From Acidobacteriota bacterium (GTDB lineage: Bacteria; Actinomycetota; Acidimicrobiia; Acidimicrobiales; RAAP-2), in NCBI GenBank assembly GCA_018971385.1, contig JAGXAY010000014.1:1-35054 (forward strand): a DNA stretch of 35,054 bases, written 5' to 3'. Each line of letters opens with the position of its first letter. The first letter of the stretch is position 1. The translations under genes and the position numbers were made by a program. Under the pieces are notes generated by a model. The model worked only from the letters and a program-made list of their open reading frames with translations, searched no databases and had not been told where the DNA came from. Positions 18,183 through 25,524 of the stretch are shown one piece after another.

Positions 18183-19102
18183 GACGGGACCCGCACTCAC
18201 TCATTGTGGGGGCGACCGGGGGCGACCGCGCCTCCCTCGCCCGTCTCCTTACTCTGTGCGAGTCTCCTGGGCCCCGTCACGACGAGGTGGTCGCGTGGGC
18301 GTACGCCGCTCCCGCTCCGTGGGTCGTCGGACTCACCGGGGCGCCAGGGGCCGGAAAGTCCACTCTGACGAACGCCCTGGTGCGTCTGGCCCTGGATGAG
18401 AGCCCCGACCGCTGGGGCGTGGTCTGCGTGGATCCCACCTCGCCGCGAAGTGGGGGAGCTCTGCTCGGCGACCGGGCTCGTCTGGATGATCTCACTCTCG
18501 AAGAACGTTGTTTCGTCCGTTCCCTCGCCTCCCGCGGAGCTCTCGGGGGACTCGCCCGAGCGGTGCCCGATGACCTCCGGGTCCTCGGCGCGGCCGGGTA
18601 CCCGACCGTGGTGCTCGAGACGGTCGGCGTGGGTCAACTGGAGGTTGACGTGGCTGACGAAGCCGATACCACCGTGGTCGTGGTGACTCCGGGGTGGGGA
18701 GACGAGATTCAGGCGTCGAAAGCGGGACTCATGGAGATCGCGGACGTCTTCGTCATCAATAAGTCCGATCGAGATGGCGTGCCCGCGACTCGCCGAGATC
18801 TTCGCGAGGCTCTGGGTGATCGAGCCTCGGAGGTTCCGATTCTCGAGTGTGTCGCCTCGCGCGGCGAGGGCGTGAGCGCGCTCTACGACGAAGTTCGTCG
18901 ACGCCGAGAGAGCGGTGTCACGAACCCCGCGCGCGTGACGACCCGCGCGGACCGGGACCTTCGACGAGTGATGGCCGATGAGATCGGTGCGCGAGTTCTC
19001 GAACTCGCCGGAGGAGAGGCCTTTCGCTCGGCCCGCGACGCCGTGGCGCGCGGCGACCTCGATCCCTACCGGGCGGCCCGCCAATTACTGTGGACCTCAT
19101 GA
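18170..19102 (+). CDS. meaB: MeaB/ArgK-type P-loop GTPase, methylmalonyl-CoA mutase chaperone
   Basis: MeaB-family GTPases load and protect the adenosylcobalamin cofactor of methylmalonyl-CoA mutase and related mutases. The 310-residue protein has Walker A GAPGAGKS (57-64), VDPTSPRSGGALLGDRARL corresponding to the family VDPSS...GGxxLGD segment, ETVGVGQLEVDVADEADT in the switch region and NKSD as the base-specificity motif. The GTG at 18170 overlaps the murA stop by 13 nt, suggesting coupling. No mutase gene is in the window, so the client enzyme must be elsewhere. A membrane-protein gene overlaps its stop by ATGA. Confidence 0.88.
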   Translation: MARLGRDPHSLIVGATGGDRASLARLLTLCESPGPRHDEVVAWAYAAPAPWVVGLTGAPGAGKSTLTNALVRLALDESPDRWGVVCVDPTSPRSGGALLGDRARLDDLTLEERCFVRSLASRGALGGLARAVPDDLRVLGAAGYPTVVLETVGVGQLEVDVADEADTTVVVVTPGWGDEIQASKAGLMEIADVFVINKSDRDGVPATRRDLREALGDRASEVPILECVASRGEGVSALYDEVRRRRESGVTNPARVTTRADRDLRRVMADEIGARVLELAGGEAFRSARDAVARGDLDPYRAARQLLWTS

Positions 19103-19548
19103 TCGCCACCTCCGTCGCCTACGACCTCGTCTTCGTTATTCACCTAGCCGCAGCTCTGGTGACAATCGCGGTTTTTGTTGCGCTCCACGTCGCGGGGTCG
19201 ACCCTCGCTAGGGGAGCCGACCACGCGACGCTCGCCAAGCGGTTCCCGCCTCGGCGCAACTGGGCGGCCCGCGCTATTCACCTGGTCGCCCTGAGTGGCA
19301 TTTACATGGCCGCCACCGGTGGAAAAGACGTGAGTTTCTCCCGCCCCTGGGTGGGGGTGGGCCTGCTGTGCTACCTCCTCGTTGCCGGTCACCTCGAGGC
19401 GCGCACTCTGCCCTTCGAGCGACGCATCGCGAGTCTGGTGGCGGCGGGGGAGACGCCCCGGGAGATGGGCAAGCGCTTCGTGGCCTCCGTCGACGTGGCC
19501 CTCGCTCTTATCGCCGTTGCCCTTATTGCGATGGTGACTCAGTTCTAG
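19099..19548 (+). CDS. Small four-helix membrane protein of unknown function
   Basis: A 149-residue protein with about four membrane helices: 7-29, 55-72, 82-98 and 128-147. Histidines H19 and H29 in the first helix and H62 in the second could face each other, but there is no recognised motif. The ATG at 19099 overlaps the meaB stop codon (ATGA) and is preferred over the in-frame GTG at 19090. Co-transcription with murA and meaB is likely. I do not recognise the family; it resembles DUF2269-like small integral membrane proteins only in size and topology. Confidence 0.65.
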   Translation: MIATSVAYDLVFVIHLAAALVTIAVFVALHVAGSTLARGADHATLAKRFPPRRNWAARAIHLVALSGIYMAATGGKDVSFSRPWVGVGLLCYLLVAGHLEARTLPFERRIASLVAAGETPREMGKRFVASVDVALALIAVALIAMVTQF

Positions 19549-19584
19549 CGAACTCTCCGAGCGCCCCAACGCCGGGTAGGGAAT

Positions 19585-20829
19585 TTAGCGACTCTCAGCC
19601 CTCGCTCCGATGAGTCCCGCGGCGACGGTGGCGTGGGTGACCTCGTCGATGAGGACGAAACTCCCCGTCGCGCGATTGTCCCGGTAGTCGTCCACGACCA
19701 GGGGGTCGGCGCACTGAATTCGTACGACGCCAATGTCGTTGGTCGCAAGTTGATCGGCGGGGGACACCGCAAGTTCGTCGAGGTCCATGACGCCCTCGAG
19801 GGCACTCACGCGAGCCCGCGTGGATCGGGTGGTGTGCTTCAGTCGCAGGCGAGCCCCACCCTGGAGGGGGGCGTCGGCGAACCAGCACACGGTGGCGACG
19901 AACTCCCGGGTTACTCGCGGGTCCGGACCGACGGCGAGAAGGTCGCCGCGACCGGCGTCCGTTTCGTCGGCCAGATCGAGATCGATACTGAGTCCGGGTT
20001 CGACGCGGGAGACCGGACCGGCGGGAGTGGTGATCCCCCGGACGGTGGTCGTGACGCCAGCCGGCCACAGGGTGACCGCATCACCGACGGCGAGCGGGCC
20101 TCCGGACAAGAGACCGGCGTAAGTGCGCCCCCCACCGGGTTGGCGAAGGACCCACTGGATGGGCAGGCGAGCCCCGGTCGTAGCCTCGTCCCGGGTGGGC
20201 GCGGCCTCGAGGGCTTCGAGCACGCTCGGGCCCCGGTACCACCCCGACCTGTCCACGTCGGTGACGTTCTGACCCGAGAGAGCCGAGATGGGTATGGTCT
20301 CGACGCGAGAAAAACCGAGGTCGTGACAGAGGGTCTCGACCTCGTCGGCCACGGAGGTGTAGGCCCCCTCGGCCCACTCCACGAGATCCATCTTGTTAAT
20401 GGCCACGACGGCGTGGCGGACGCCGAGGAGGGCGGCGATGGTCAGGTGACGGCGAGTCTGTTCCTTCACCCCGTGGGCCACGTTCACGACGGCGAGGGCG
20501 AGATCGGCAGTGGAGGCTCCGGTCGCCATGTTGCGGGTGTACTGCACGTGTCCCGGGCAGTCGGCAATGATGAACTTTCTCGTGGGCGTGGAGGCGTAGC
20601 GGTAGGCCACGTCAATGGTGATGCCCTGTTCGCGCTCGGCGCGAAGTCCGTCGGTGACGAAGGAGAGATCGAGGTCTCCCACCCCGCGACGCTCCGACGC
20701 CTCGGCGACGGCGTCTAACTGGTCGTCGAAGAGTTGACGAGAGTCGACGAGGAGTCGACCGATAAGGGTGGACTTGCCGTCATCGACGGAGCCGACGGTC
20801 GCGAGTCGCAGCAGATCACTCGGCGCCAT
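19585..20829 (-). CDS. cysN: Sulfate adenylyltransferase subunit 1 (GTPase)
   Basis: CysN is the EF-Tu-like GTPase that drives APS synthesis from sulfate and ATP by CysD. The 414-residue protein has G1 GSVDDGKS (13-20), G3 DCPGHVQYTRNM, G4 NKMD, and beta-barrel domains behind. It ends without an APS kinase (CysC) domain, so PAPS is not made by this protein. The ATG overlaps the cysD stop by one base (TAATG), so the two subunits are translationally coupled. It converges on the meaB-associated membrane-protein gene. Confidence 0.95.
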   Translation of the reverse strand: MAPSDLLRLATVGSVDDGKSTLIGRLLVDSRQLFDDQLDAVAEASERRGVGDLDLSFVTDGLRAEREQGITIDVAYRYASTPTRKFIIADCPGHVQYTRNMATGASTADLALAVVNVAHGVKEQTRRHLTIAALLGVRHAVVAINKMDLVEWAEGAYTSVADEVETLCHDLGFSRVETIPISALSGQNVTDVDRSGWYRGPSVLEALEAAPTRDEATTGARLPIQWVLRQPGGGRTYAGLLSGGPLAVGDAVTLWPAGVTTTVRGITTPAGPVSRVEPGLSIDLDLADETDAGRGDLLAVGPDPRVTREFVATVCWFADAPLQGGARLRLKHTTRSTRARVSALEGVMDLDELAVSPADQLATNDIGVVRIQCADPLVVDDYRDNRATGSFVLIDEVTHATVAAGLIGARAESR

Positions 20830-21752
20830 TAGAAGTACCCCTCCCGCTTACGATCTTCCATCGCCGTCTCGGAGAACTTGTCGTCACCTCTCGTGGCCCC
20901 ACGTTCGGAGACCGTGGCGGTGGCGACCTCGTGCACGATGTCCTGAAGGGTGCCGGCCCGAGAGAGGACGGCGCCCGTGAGATTGGCGTCACCAACAGTG
21001 CGAAAACGTACCGACTCGCGGCGGACCACCTCGTGAGGTTGGGGTTCGACGAATCGCGTGACCGCGAGCAGCATTCCTTGACGTTCGACGACGTCGCGAG
21101 AGTGAGCGAAGTAAATCGACGGGAGGTCGACGTTCTCCCGTTCGATGTAGCGCCAGACATCCAGTTCGGTCCAGTCGGAGAGCGGAAAGGCCCGCAGGTG
21201 TTCTCCGGGATTCACGCGTCCCTGGTAGAGGTTCCAGAGTTCGGGGCGCTGAGCCTTCGGGTCCCACTGTCCGAAGGAGTCCCGGAAGGACAGGACCCGC
21301 TCCTTCGCTCGAGCCTTATCCTCGTCCCGACGTGCGCCCCCAAAGGCGGCGTCGAACTGGTGGGTTTCGATGGCGTCGAGCAGCGTCACGCTCTGGAGGC
21401 GATTGCGAGAACCGAGGGGGCCGGGATCGGCGACGCGCCCCCGGTCGATGGACTCTTGTACCGACGCCACGACGAGTCGAAGCCCGAGACGCGCGACGGT
21501 GCGATCACGAAACTCGATGACTTCGTCGAAGTTCTGTCCGGTGTCGACGTGCATCACCGGGAAGGGAGGCAGCTGGGGGGCGAACGCCTTCACCGCGAGG
21601 TGGAGGAGAACGGCGGAGTCCTTGCCGCCCGAAAAGAGGAGGACGGGACGTTCGCACTCGGCGACGACTTCTCGCAGGATGTAGATGGCGTGGGCTTCGA
21701 GCAGGTCGAGGTGATCACGCTGGGTCTCTCTGGAAGCGGTAACGGTTGACAT
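20829..21752 (-). CDS. cysD: Sulfate adenylyltransferase subunit 2
   Basis: CysD is the PP-loop ATP pyrophosphatase-type subunit that forms adenosine 5'-phosphosulfate (APS). The start at 21752 gives 307 residues, the usual length; the longer open frame upstream runs into cysH on the other strand. The PP-loop SGGKDS is at 41-46, with family segments PVMHVDTGQNFDEVIEFRD and FGGARRDEDKARAKER. The C-terminus REGYF is typical of CysD. First gene of cysDN, divergent from cysH. Confidence 0.95.
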   Translation of the reverse strand: MSTVTASRETQRDHLDLLEAHAIYILREVVAECERPVLLFSGGKDSAVLLHLAVKAFAPQLPPFPVMHVDTGQNFDEVIEFRDRTVARLGLRLVVASVQESIDRGRVADPGPLGSRNRLQSVTLLDAIETHQFDAAFGGARRDEDKARAKERVLSFRDSFGQWDPKAQRPELWNLYQGRVNPGEHLRAFPLSDWTELDVWRYIERENVDLPSIYFAHSRDVVERQGMLLAVTRFVEPQPHEVVRRESVRFRTVGDANLTGAVLSRAGTLQDIVHEVATATVSERGATRGDDKFSETAMEDRKREGYF

Positions 21753-21812
21753 ATCTCGATTTCGATAATAGTCTATAAAACCAATAGAGAATAATGAATT
21801 AAAGGACGACGT
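21753..21812. promoter_or_regulatory. AT-rich divergent cysD/cysH control region
   Basis: Only 60 nt separate the two divergent sulfate-assimilation operons, and they are the most AT-rich stretch in this part of the window. On the minus strand TATTAT can serve as -10 box for cysD. On the plus strand AATAAT (about 21790-21795) precedes cysH and AAAGGACG serves as its ribosome-binding site. A near-symmetrical TCGATTTCGA sits close to cysD. Shared control is likely, the regulator unknown. Confidence 0.5.
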
Positions 21813-22487
21813 GTGAATTCCTCCCTGGACACGCCCAATCTTCGTCATGAACTTGACGAAGTCACCCAACGTTTCGAACACTCCTCGCCGAGCGAGATCA
21901 TTCGCTGGACTCTCGATCGCTTCGGCTCCTTTACGGTGGCCTGCTCCTTCGAGGACCTCGTGCTCGTTCACCTCGTGCGCGAGCTCGACCCGAACGCCGA
22001 GATTCTCTTTCTCGATACCGAGGCCCACTTTCCCGAGACCCTGGAGTTCGCTGCTCGAATGGAGGAGCAGTGGGGACTACGTCTACGCCGGACCACACCC
22101 GTCGAGGGGGCGCATGAGTGGCCCTGCGGATCGGCGCAGTGTTGCACCTTTCGCAAGGTTCAGCCACTCGCTCGAGCCCTCGAGGGTCGCGATGCGTGGT
22201 TGACGTCGCTCAAGCGAGTCGACGCCCCGTCGCGGGCCAGTGCCCCCATCGTTTCCTGGGATGACGCTTTCGGGTTGGTGAAGGTCAACCCCCTCGCGAC
22301 CTGGACGGACGACGACATCGCGTACTACCTCTCGTCGCACGATATTCCCGAGCACCCGCTGTGGGCGTCGGGGTACACCTCTATCGGATGTGCACCGGTC
22401 ACGGTGCCCCCCTCGCCCGACGGCGACCGGCGCTCCGGTCGCTGGGTGGGGATGAACAAGATGGAGTGCGGTCTCCACCAGGCGTAA
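21813..22487 (+). CDS. cysH: Adenylyl-sulfate (APS)/PAPS reductase with incomplete Fe-S cysteine set
   Basis: CysH reduces APS or PAPS to sulfite with thioredoxin. The 224-residue protein has SFEDLV where PP-loop residues lie, LDTEAHFPETLEF, the double cysteine C110-C111 in SAQCCTFRKV and the C-terminal catalytic ECGLH (218-222, C219). APS reductases bind a [4Fe-4S] cluster with CC plus CxxC. Here the second half reads GCAPVT: C193 is present but the fourth ligand is V196 (codon GTC, 22398-22400). No CysC kinase is nearby, so APS is the likely substrate, yet the cluster would lack one cysteine. Start GTG 21813 with an AAAGGACG ribosome-binding site, divergent from cysDN. Confidence 0.9.
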   Translation: MNSSLDTPNLRHELDEVTQRFEHSSPSEIIRWTLDRFGSFTVACSFEDLVLVHLVRELDPNAEILFLDTEAHFPETLEFAARMEEQWGLRLRRTTPVEGAHEWPCGSAQCCTFRKVQPLARALEGRDAWLTSLKRVDAPSRASAPIVSWDDAFGLVKVNPLATWTDDDIAYYLSSHDIPEHPLWASGYTSIGCAPVTVPPSPDGDRRSGRWVGMNKMECGLHQA

Positions 22488-22521
22488 CTATCCACCGTTC
22501 ATAAACCACATCGCTGTAGTT

Positions 22522-22550
22522 TTGACAGCAATGCTTTTGAATGCTAGGGA
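22522..22550 (+). promoter_or_regulatory. Predicted promoter with consensus -35
   Basis: A perfect TTGACA (22522-22527), a 17-nt spacer and TAGGGA (22545-22550) lie just before the membrane-protein gene at 22563. The expected transcription start would be about 6 nt before the ATG, too short a leader for a Shine-Dalgarno sequence, and none is seen. A nearly leaderless mRNA is predicted. Confidence 0.5.
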
Positions 22551-22562
22551 CCGCGAGCGAAC

Positions 22563-23465
22563 ATGGTGATCGCGGTTCTGGCTCTCGCGTGGGTCGCCGT
22601 GGGCGTCGGGTGGCTCGTCGGTCGCCTGCGAGAGAGTCGCGAAGAGCGCTCGATTAGCCACTTTCACGAAGAGCACGAGGTCCTCAGTCGACGGGGATAC
22701 AGCGTGCCGCCGGCGCACCGGTTGGACGAAGTTCCCTCGTACGTCGACGACGAGTACTCCACCGATCTCGCGCCCCGCGCACCACGGGATCGGTGGCGCC
22801 GTCCCCGAGAGGTCCGGGAACCGGTGAGTCAGTACCACGCACCAACGTGGAACGAATCCGACGAGTTCGTAGAGTTCGGCGAGCCCTCTAGGACAAACGC
22901 TCGCCCCGCTCTTCGACTCGTGGGTCACGACGACACTCGTCGTACGGAGTTCGACCCTTGGGAAGAGTGGGACCGCGACAACACCTGGGACGGTGACTTG
23001 TTCCAGAGCCCCTACGACGGTGACGAACCCGTTCGCCACCGTTACACCGCTTACCACCACGCGCCCCACGGCGACGTCACTCCCGACTACGTGGATCGTG
23101 AGGTCGCGCCCCGCGTCACGAGTGAGCGCCGTATCGGGACCATGTCGATGCGTCGCCGTCGCCGATTGACGGGCACGGTACTCGGCGCGACGGCGCTCGC
23201 GACGACCGGACTCGATCAGGTGGCCTCCTCCTCACTCGTGAAGGACGTGTCCTATCTCGCCTGGTTCAGCGTGGGGCTGTACGGGGTGGCCTACGGGGTC
23301 GCTCGCGTGACCGGCGTCCTCGGCGGCGCTGCGCCGCGCCGTGACGAGGTTCCCGTGCGTCTCGCGTACCGCAACGATCAACCGTGGGCGCAGTCGGGAG
23401 AGGGCGCGTACGATGAGGACTTCTCACCGTCGCGTCGCGACGTCTCTCGTATGGCGATGGGCTAA
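22563..23465 (+). CDS. Membrane protein of unknown function with acidic central region
   Basis: A 300-residue protein I do not recognise. It opens with a membrane helix (1-20, MVIAVLALAWVAVGVGWLVG), followed by about 180 polar residues rich in Asp, Glu, Arg, His and Tyr that look disordered. A basic cluster (MRRRRR, about 197-203) leads into two further hydrophobic segments (about 207-222 and 233-262), then a polar tail. Codon use and base composition match its neighbours. It has its own predicted promoter and directly precedes a tRNA-Ala gene, whose -10 box overlaps this gene's stop codon. No function is proposed. Confidence 0.7.
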   Translation: MVIAVLALAWVAVGVGWLVGRLRESREERSISHFHEEHEVLSRRGYSVPPAHRLDEVPSYVDDEYSTDLAPRAPRDRWRRPREVREPVSQYHAPTWNESDEFVEFGEPSRTNARPALRLVGHDDTRRTEFDPWEEWDRDNTWDGDLFQSPYDGDEPVRHRYTAYHHAPHGDVTPDYVDREVAPRVTSERRIGTMSMRRRRRLTGTVLGATALATTGLDQVASSSLVKDVSYLAWFSVGLYGVAYGVARVTGVLGGAAPRRDEVPVRLAYRNDQPWAQSGEGAYDEDFSPSRRDVSRMAMG

Positions 23466-23479
23466 ACTGAGGTCCCCTT

Positions 23480-23555
23480 GGGGGTATAGCTCAGTTGGTA
23501 GAGCGCTTCGTTCGCAATGAAGAGGTCAGGGGTTCGAATCCCCTTACCTCCACCA
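23480..23555 (+). tRNA. tRNA-Ala (anticodon CGC)
   Basis: A complete 76-nt cloverleaf with encoded CCA. The acceptor stem pairs GGGGGTA with TACCTCC and contains the G3:U70 wobble pair that is the identity element of tRNA-Ala. D arm GCTC/GAGC, anticodon stem CTTCG/TGAAG with loop TTCGCAA (anticodon CGC, reads GCG), T arm AGGGG/CCCCT with loop TTCGAAT, discriminator A. A possible -10 box, TAAACT (23463-23468), overlaps the stop codon of the upstream gene. Confidence 0.97.
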
Positions 23556-23581
23556 AGGTGTCGTGAGTCGTAGGGAGAATC

Positions 23582-23923
23582 GTGACGGTGTATCTACTCT
23601 CTGTGCTGGATTCGGCGACCGACACGGGAACCAGTGACGAGATGGCCGCTATCCTCGCCTTCAACGAGGGCCTGGTGCGAGACGGACACTGGATATTCGC
23701 TGGAGGGCTCGCCGAGCCCGACGGGGCCTACGTCGTGGATCCGCAGCGAGCGGAGCCCGTGGCGGGACTCGTTCTTGGTTCCGACTCCGCGTACCAGAGC
23801 GGACTGTGGCTCATTCGCGCCGACTCGGACGACGAGGCTCGAAAACTGGCTGAGGCGGGTTCGCGGGCGTGTGCTCGCCGGGTAGAAGTTCGTCGATTCT
23901 CCGGAGTGGCCGAGCGGGAATAA
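23582..23923 (+). CDS. YCII-related (YciI/DGPF-type) domain protein
   Basis: A 113-residue single-domain protein of the YciI-like ferredoxin fold. The features seen are an N-terminal strand MTVYLLSVLD, the central GHWIFAGGLAEPDGAYVV segment, and the final strand RRVEVRRFSGV. Members of the family have a conserved His-Asp pair and are presumed small enzymes, often encoded with ECF sigma factors; one such sigma factor lies about 1 kb downstream here but not in the same operon. GTG start with GGGAG ribosome-binding site 5 nt upstream. The reaction is not known. Confidence 0.8.
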   Translation: MTVYLLSVLDSATDTGTSDEMAAILAFNEGLVRDGHWIFAGGLAEPDGAYVVDPQRAEPVAGLVLGSDSAYQSGLWLIRADSDDEARKLAEAGSRACARRVEVRRFSGVAERE

Positions 23924-23947
23924 CCCCGCATTTTGAGGACCGCTGAA

Positions 23948-24337
23948 TCAGCGATGGTGACCGGACACCGTGGCGGAAGGTCGGGCGGGAACGACGGGTG
24001 AGTCGTGGAGTCCGGCCTGGCCCGACAGGCGATGCACGCTCGGTCCCACTAGTCGGCGTGGTACGTGGGACAGGAGACTCGCTCGATTCAGTCGGTGCTC
24101 CTTGGCGATGAGTCGCCACGCAATCACCATGAGAACGAGGCCGGCGAGGGCGAGTGAACCCCCTTCGCCGTAACGGGCGAGGGTCTGGACGCAGGCCGAG
24201 TTCACCCCACTGGAGGACGACGGACCTCCGGGAACGGCGAGTTGACACCCGTTCGTGAGTTCGGTGGTTCGATGGACGCTCCACACCCCGACCGTCACGA
24301 GTCCCGCACCGGCTACTGCGATCACACGTCTCAACAT
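23948..24337 (-). CDS. Small membrane protein of unknown function
   Basis: A predicted 129-residue protein. The frame is open to 24502 but the ATG at 24337 gives a natural start: MLRRVIAVAGAGLVTVGVWSV is a membrane helix or uncleaved signal. A short external loop with two cysteines (about C34 and C50) follows, then a second membrane helix (about 60-76) and a basic cytoplasmic tail. The arrangement suggests a hairpin membrane protein with a possible external disulfide. Not recognised. The upstream AGGCGG is only a partial ribosome-binding site, and a strong hairpin lies 27 nt ahead of the start. Reality as a gene is likely but not certain. Confidence 0.5.
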   Translation of the reverse strand: MLRRVIAVAGAGLVTVGVWSVHRTTELTNGCQLAVPGGPSSSSGVNSACVQTLARYGEGGSLALAGLVLMVIAWRLIAKEHRLNRASLLSHVPRRLVGPSVHRLSGQAGLHDSPVVPARPSATVSGHHR

Positions 24338-24973
24338 GATGAACCGCCTTCGTGGTCCGGGTCGCCCCGACCCGGGGGTGGGTCGGGGCACCGCGGGACC
24401 TCTTACCGCTCGGGGCGGGTGGGTGAGGGGGAGGCACGCCCACGAACTCCGATGCCACGACGGTACGACTCCCATCACAACTCCCTCACAACGAGGACCC
24501 AATCCCGGGGCAAACTCGCCACTGTCGAATATCGCGGGTGTGGGAAAAGTGTGGGTAACACCGGCTCAGTAAGTGGAAAGCTCGTGCGGAGTGGTGGTTA
24601 TTTTTCTGTCCGCTGGGCATAACTAGTGTTTTTCTCCGCCCGCTCTGGCGAACGAGTGATTGAACGGGCAAAGTGAATGTCGCAGTCCACGAAGTACCTG
24701 CCGACACCGGCGGATCCGTAAGGAGACGGTGGTGGAAGGGTGAGGGCCCCGCAAGGGGAAGGAGCTCTTCGGCGTTGAACGGAGTTCGGTCCGTTTGACG
24801 AGACGGCGCGCAACGTGGAGTGCCGCCGTTAGCTGGTGCGCCGTCCGACACGGAGCGCCGGGTGACGAGTTGGCGTGGGCCCCGAGAGGCTGGAGAGCGA
24901 AAGTTCCCGGTCACTCGGGGCCTTCGTCGTGACAACTCGGTAATGACGTCGCGCTTCGCGACAGAATGTCACC
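24338..24973. other. Long intergenic stretch without a recognisable gene
   Basis: About 636 nt between two divergent genes. Open frames exist on both strands (for example minus 24486-24935) but their composition is unlike a protein and they lack ribosome-binding sites. Besides the hairpin at 24364-24389, there is a GTCGCG-CTT-CGCGAC hairpin at 24948-24962, only 11 nt before the sigma-factor start. The part from about 24500 to 24700 is more AT-rich than the flanks. I could not match it to RNase P RNA, tmRNA, SRP RNA or a known riboswitch by eye. It could hold promoters, a leader or an unannotated small RNA. Confidence 0.4.
24364..24389. promoter_or_regulatory. GC-rich hairpin upstream of the small membrane-protein gene
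   Basis: A perfect 10-bp inverted repeat, GCCCCGACCC and GGGTCGGGGC, around a 6-nt loop. On the minus strand it lies 27 nt before the ATG at 24337, in the expected 5' leader. It has no T tract in either direction, so it is not a standard terminator. It may control translation or stabilise the mRNA; this is inference from location. Confidence 0.45.
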
Positions 24974-25477
24974 ATGACCTCGGCCCGGGAGAGGCGATTC
25001 CGTACAATCGCCCAGGAGGCGACCCCCATCGTGGGCGCCTATCTACAGCGCCGTATCTATCCCTTGCCGATTAGTGACGTGGATGATTTGGTGGAAGAAA
25101 CACTCATTATTGCGTGGCGACGACTGGACGACATCCCCGACGAGGCCCCGATTGCGTGGATGGTGGGAGTGGCCCGAAACGTACTGCGTAACGCGCAGCG
25201 CAAGGCGCGCCGAGGTGAACGGGCCCTGCAACGCACCCGCGTGGAGGTCACGAGCGCGTCGGCCGAAGACCGGGTGGTGGCCGACGAGGCGGTGCGCAAC
25301 GCCCTCGCCCACCTGAGTGAGGACGATCGAGAAATCATCACCCTGAACGCCTGGGACGGTCTCTCGAGTGCCGAGATTGCCACGATGTACGGAATTTCGC
25401 CGAACGCGGCCGCCGTGCGACTCTCCCGGGCCATGGAGCGGTTTCGAACTCACTTGGCTCTTGTAGTCGAGGTGTGA
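24974..25477 (+). CDS. ECF-type RNA polymerase sigma factor
   Basis: A 167-residue sigma-70-family protein of the two-domain ECF type. Region 2 covers about 35-75 (DVDDLVEETLIIAWRRL...WMVGVARNVLRNAQRKARR) and region 4 about 115-160, with the helix-turn-helix GLSSAEIATMYGISPNAAAVRLSRAMERFR. Its regulon cannot be read from sequence. The ATG at 24974 has no clear ribosome-binding site, and a small hairpin sits just upstream. The next gene, 47 nt downstream, encodes a single-pass membrane protein whose cytoplasmic N-terminus may act as anti-sigma domain, the usual arrangement for ECF pairs. Confidence 0.92.
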   Translation: MTSARERRFRTIAQEATPIVGAYLQRRIYPLPISDVDDLVEETLIIAWRRLDDIPDEAPIAWMVGVARNVLRNAQRKARRGERALQRTRVEVTSASAEDRVVADEAVRNALAHLSEDDREIITLNAWDGLSSAEIATMYGISPNAAAVRLSRAMERFRTHLALVVEV

Positions 25478-25524
25478 AATTGTGAGCCCTGTGGACATAG
25501 ACCCCGTGAGGACAAGGAGTAAGC

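Noticed and set aside
24777-24787. GAAC-GGA-GTTC, a possible second LexA box upstream of the sigma factor
   Set aside because: The spacer is three bases and not the four of the known site, and the flanking bases do not extend the symmetry.
24486-24935. 149-codon minus-strand open frame in the long intergenic gap
   Set aside because: No ribosome-binding site, odd composition, no motifs; an equally long random frame exists on the other strand.
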